DNA from: Verrucomicrobiota bacterium
Lineage (GTDB): Bacteria; Verrucomicrobiota; Verrucomicrobiia; Opitutales; Opitutaceae
Direction: 5' to 3'
DNA: 51,940 bases
NCBI GenBank assembly: GCA_026398135.1
Contig: JAPLTN010000089.1
Span: 1-51,940, forward strand
Each line of letters opens with the position of its first letter. Position 1 is the stretch's first letter. The notes under the pieces are model-generated. The model had not been told where the DNA came from, did not search any database, and worked only from the letters and a program-made list of their open reading frames with translations. This document shows, one piece after another, positions 50,664-51,940 of this stretch. The position numbers and the translations under genes are program-made.

Positions 50664-51940
50664 GCATCGCCGGAGCCGCCTTTTCCGGACCCGGCGGCGG
50701 CCACGCCGGCAAACACGTCGGCCTGCGCGCCATCGGCGAAGAGAACCCCCGCGACGCGGCCCTCAACTGGCGAATCGTCGCCCGCGTCCTCTCCTACACC
50801 CGCCCCTACGCCGCCAAACGCAATTTCGTCTTCTGCCTAACCTTCGTCCGGGCCCTGCAAAAACCCGGCCTCGCCTGGCTGCTCGCCGCCATCATCAACG
50901 GCCCCGTCACCCGCGGCGATTTCCGCCTCACTGTGCTCGAAACCCTCGGCTTCCTCGCCCTGCTCCTGTCCACCGGAATCGTTTTCCACCTCCGCCAGCG
51001 CCAACAGCTCGAACTGGGCGAATCCGTCATCCACGACCTGCGCAACGATCTCTTCGCCAACCTCCAGCGCATGCCGCTGAGCTACTTTCACAAGACCAAG
51101 CTCGGCCGCATCCTCTCCCGCGTCATCACCGACATCGAGGCCGTCCGCCGCGGCCTCCAGCAGGTGTTTTTCTTCAGCCTGCTCCTCATCGGCCAGATGG
51201 TCGGCGCCGCCGCCCTCATGCTCTACTACAACTGGGCCCTCTTCCTTATCCTCCTCCTCATCGGCCCCTTCATCTGGCTCATCAACCACCGCTTCCACCC
51301 CCGCCTCGGCCGCCTCTCCCGCGCCGCCGCCGAAAGCAGCAGCCGCCTCACCGGCAACCTCGCCGAAGCCGTCCGCGGCATGCGCATCATCCAGGGCTAC
51401 ACCCGCCAGCGCCGCGGCGAGCAAATCTTCGACGGCTACGTGCAAAAACTCGCGGGCGACAACGTAAGCCTCGCCGCCGAATCCGCCCTCTACGTCCCCC
51501 TCCTCGACCTCGGCAGCCAGCTCTTTATCGCCGCCATCCTCCTGGCCGGCGGCTACGGTGCCCTCCACGGCTTCGCCGGCATGGAGGTCGGCAGCCTCGT
51601 CGCCTTCTTCTTCCTGCCCGCCCTCTTCTTCCAATCCCTCCAGCAACTCGGCAACCTATACACCCAGACCGTCGCCTCCATGGCCGGCGCCGAACGCGTC
51701 TTCCGCCTCATCGACCTGCAACCCGAATGGCAGGACGCCGCCGAAGCCACCGACCTCCCCGCCCCGCGCTCCTCGCTCGGCGCCTCCGTCGTCTTCCGAG
51801 CCGTCACCTTCGGCTACGACCCCGCCCGCCCCGTCCTCCACGACATCACCTTCACCGCCGACCCCGGCCAGACCACCGCCCTGGTCGGCCACACCGGCTC
51901 GGGCAAAAGCTCCATCATCAACCTCGTCGCCAAATTCTAC
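50660..51940 (+). CDS. ABC exporter partner subunit, truncated by the window end
   Basis: The gene starts at ATG 50660, overlapping the preceding stop (ATGA), and stays open to the last base; 427 codons are seen. It contains a complete six-helix exporter domain (LGRILSRVITDIEAVRRGLQ and LIGQMVGAAALMLYYNWALF among its landmarks). The start of the ATPase domain follows (VVFRAVTFGYDP, Walker A GHTGSGKSSIINLV). The signature and Walker B lie beyond the window. With its neighbour it should form a heterodimer; this partner is predicted to carry the intact catalytic Glu. Confidence 0.92.
   Translation, partial: MSIAGAAFSGPGGGHAGKHVGLRAIGEENPRDAALNWRIVARVLSYTRPYAAKRNFVFCLTFVRALQKPGLAWLLAAIINGPVTRGDFRLTVLETLGFLALLLSTGIVFHLRQRQQLELGESVIHDLRNDLFANLQRMPLSYFHKTKLGRILSRVITDIEAVRRGLQQVFFFSLLLIGQMVGAAALMLYYNWALFLILLLIGPFIWLINHRFHPRLGRLSRAAAESSSRLTGNLAEAVRGMRIIQGYTRQRRGEQIFDGYVQKLAGDNVSLAAESALYVPLLDLGSQLFIAAILLAGGYGALHGFAGMEVGSLVAFFFLPALFFQSLQQLGNLYTQTVASMAGAERVFRLIDLQPEWQDAAEATDLPAPRSSLGASVVFRAVTFGYDPARPVLHDITFTADPGQTTALVGHTGSGKSSIINLVAKFY

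Overview
The window is GC-rich bacterial DNA with strongly C/G-ending codons. Gene content is Gram-negative: TonB-dependent receptor, ExbB/ExbD/TonB, AsmA-like protein and an mre cell-shape cluster. The secreted metallopeptidase ends in a 'DGDGLPNLIEYG' plus 'VEVSGDLITW' tail that I associate with Verrucomicrobiota. Together these suggest Verrucomicrobiota, probably Opitutaceae-like. This is inference from gene style; there is no rRNA to prove it.

Layout. (1) 0.3-13 kb: DedA membrane protein, UvrD-type helicase, LURP-one/scramblase-like protein, AsmA-like protein and a large hybrid sensor kinase, all forward. A CPA2 cation/proton antiporter with RCK_C domains and a small membrane protein face them in reverse. 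(2) 13-16.3 kb: a secreted zinc metallopeptidase flanked on both sides by what look like chemoreceptor C-terminal tails. (3) 16.4-20.9 kb: mreB-mreC-mreD-mrdA, the rod-shape elongation operon; mrdA ends in a 42-base C run next to a perfect inverted repeat. (4) 21.1-23.7 kb: tRNA-Val, then a lower-GC two-gene cassette (OLD-like ATPase plus DUF4276/Toprim-like protein) and a type I restriction subunit fragment. This is the most defence-island-like part. (5) 23.7-31.1 kb: ECF sigma/anti-sigma pair, tRNA-Lys, and reverse-strand housekeeping genes folC, accD, comF, truA, ruvX and manC. A striking five-stem cloverleaf repeat lies between folC and accD. (6) 31.2-33.7 kb: a rhodanese protein and an IS1380-like element with terminal inverted repeats, an 8-bp target duplication and an opal-interrupted transposase. 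(7) 34-38.8 kb: exbB-exbD-exbD-tonB-TPR plus two membrane-anchored coiled-coil proteins, an apparent dedicated Ton energy-transduction operon. (8) 39.4-48.7 kb: a TonB-dependent receptor, a MetQ-MetI fusion, a DszC/SfnB-like flavin monooxygenase, an NtaA-type FMN monooxygenase, an SsuE-like FMN reductase, a DUF5069 protein and an aldo/keto reductase. This reads as uptake and oxidative desulfurisation of an organosulfur compound. Three intergenic gaps in this run carry 7-bp tandem repeats ending at or near the next start codon. (9) 48.7 kb to the end: a two-subunit ABC exporter, the second subunit cut by the window edge.

The Ton operon would energise the receptor that opens the sulfur cluster. 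SsuE would supply reduced FMN to the two monooxygenases. MetQ-MetI would need an ATPase encoded elsewhere. Few genes have a visible Shine-Dalgarno sequence, so starts were chosen mainly from family N-termini.
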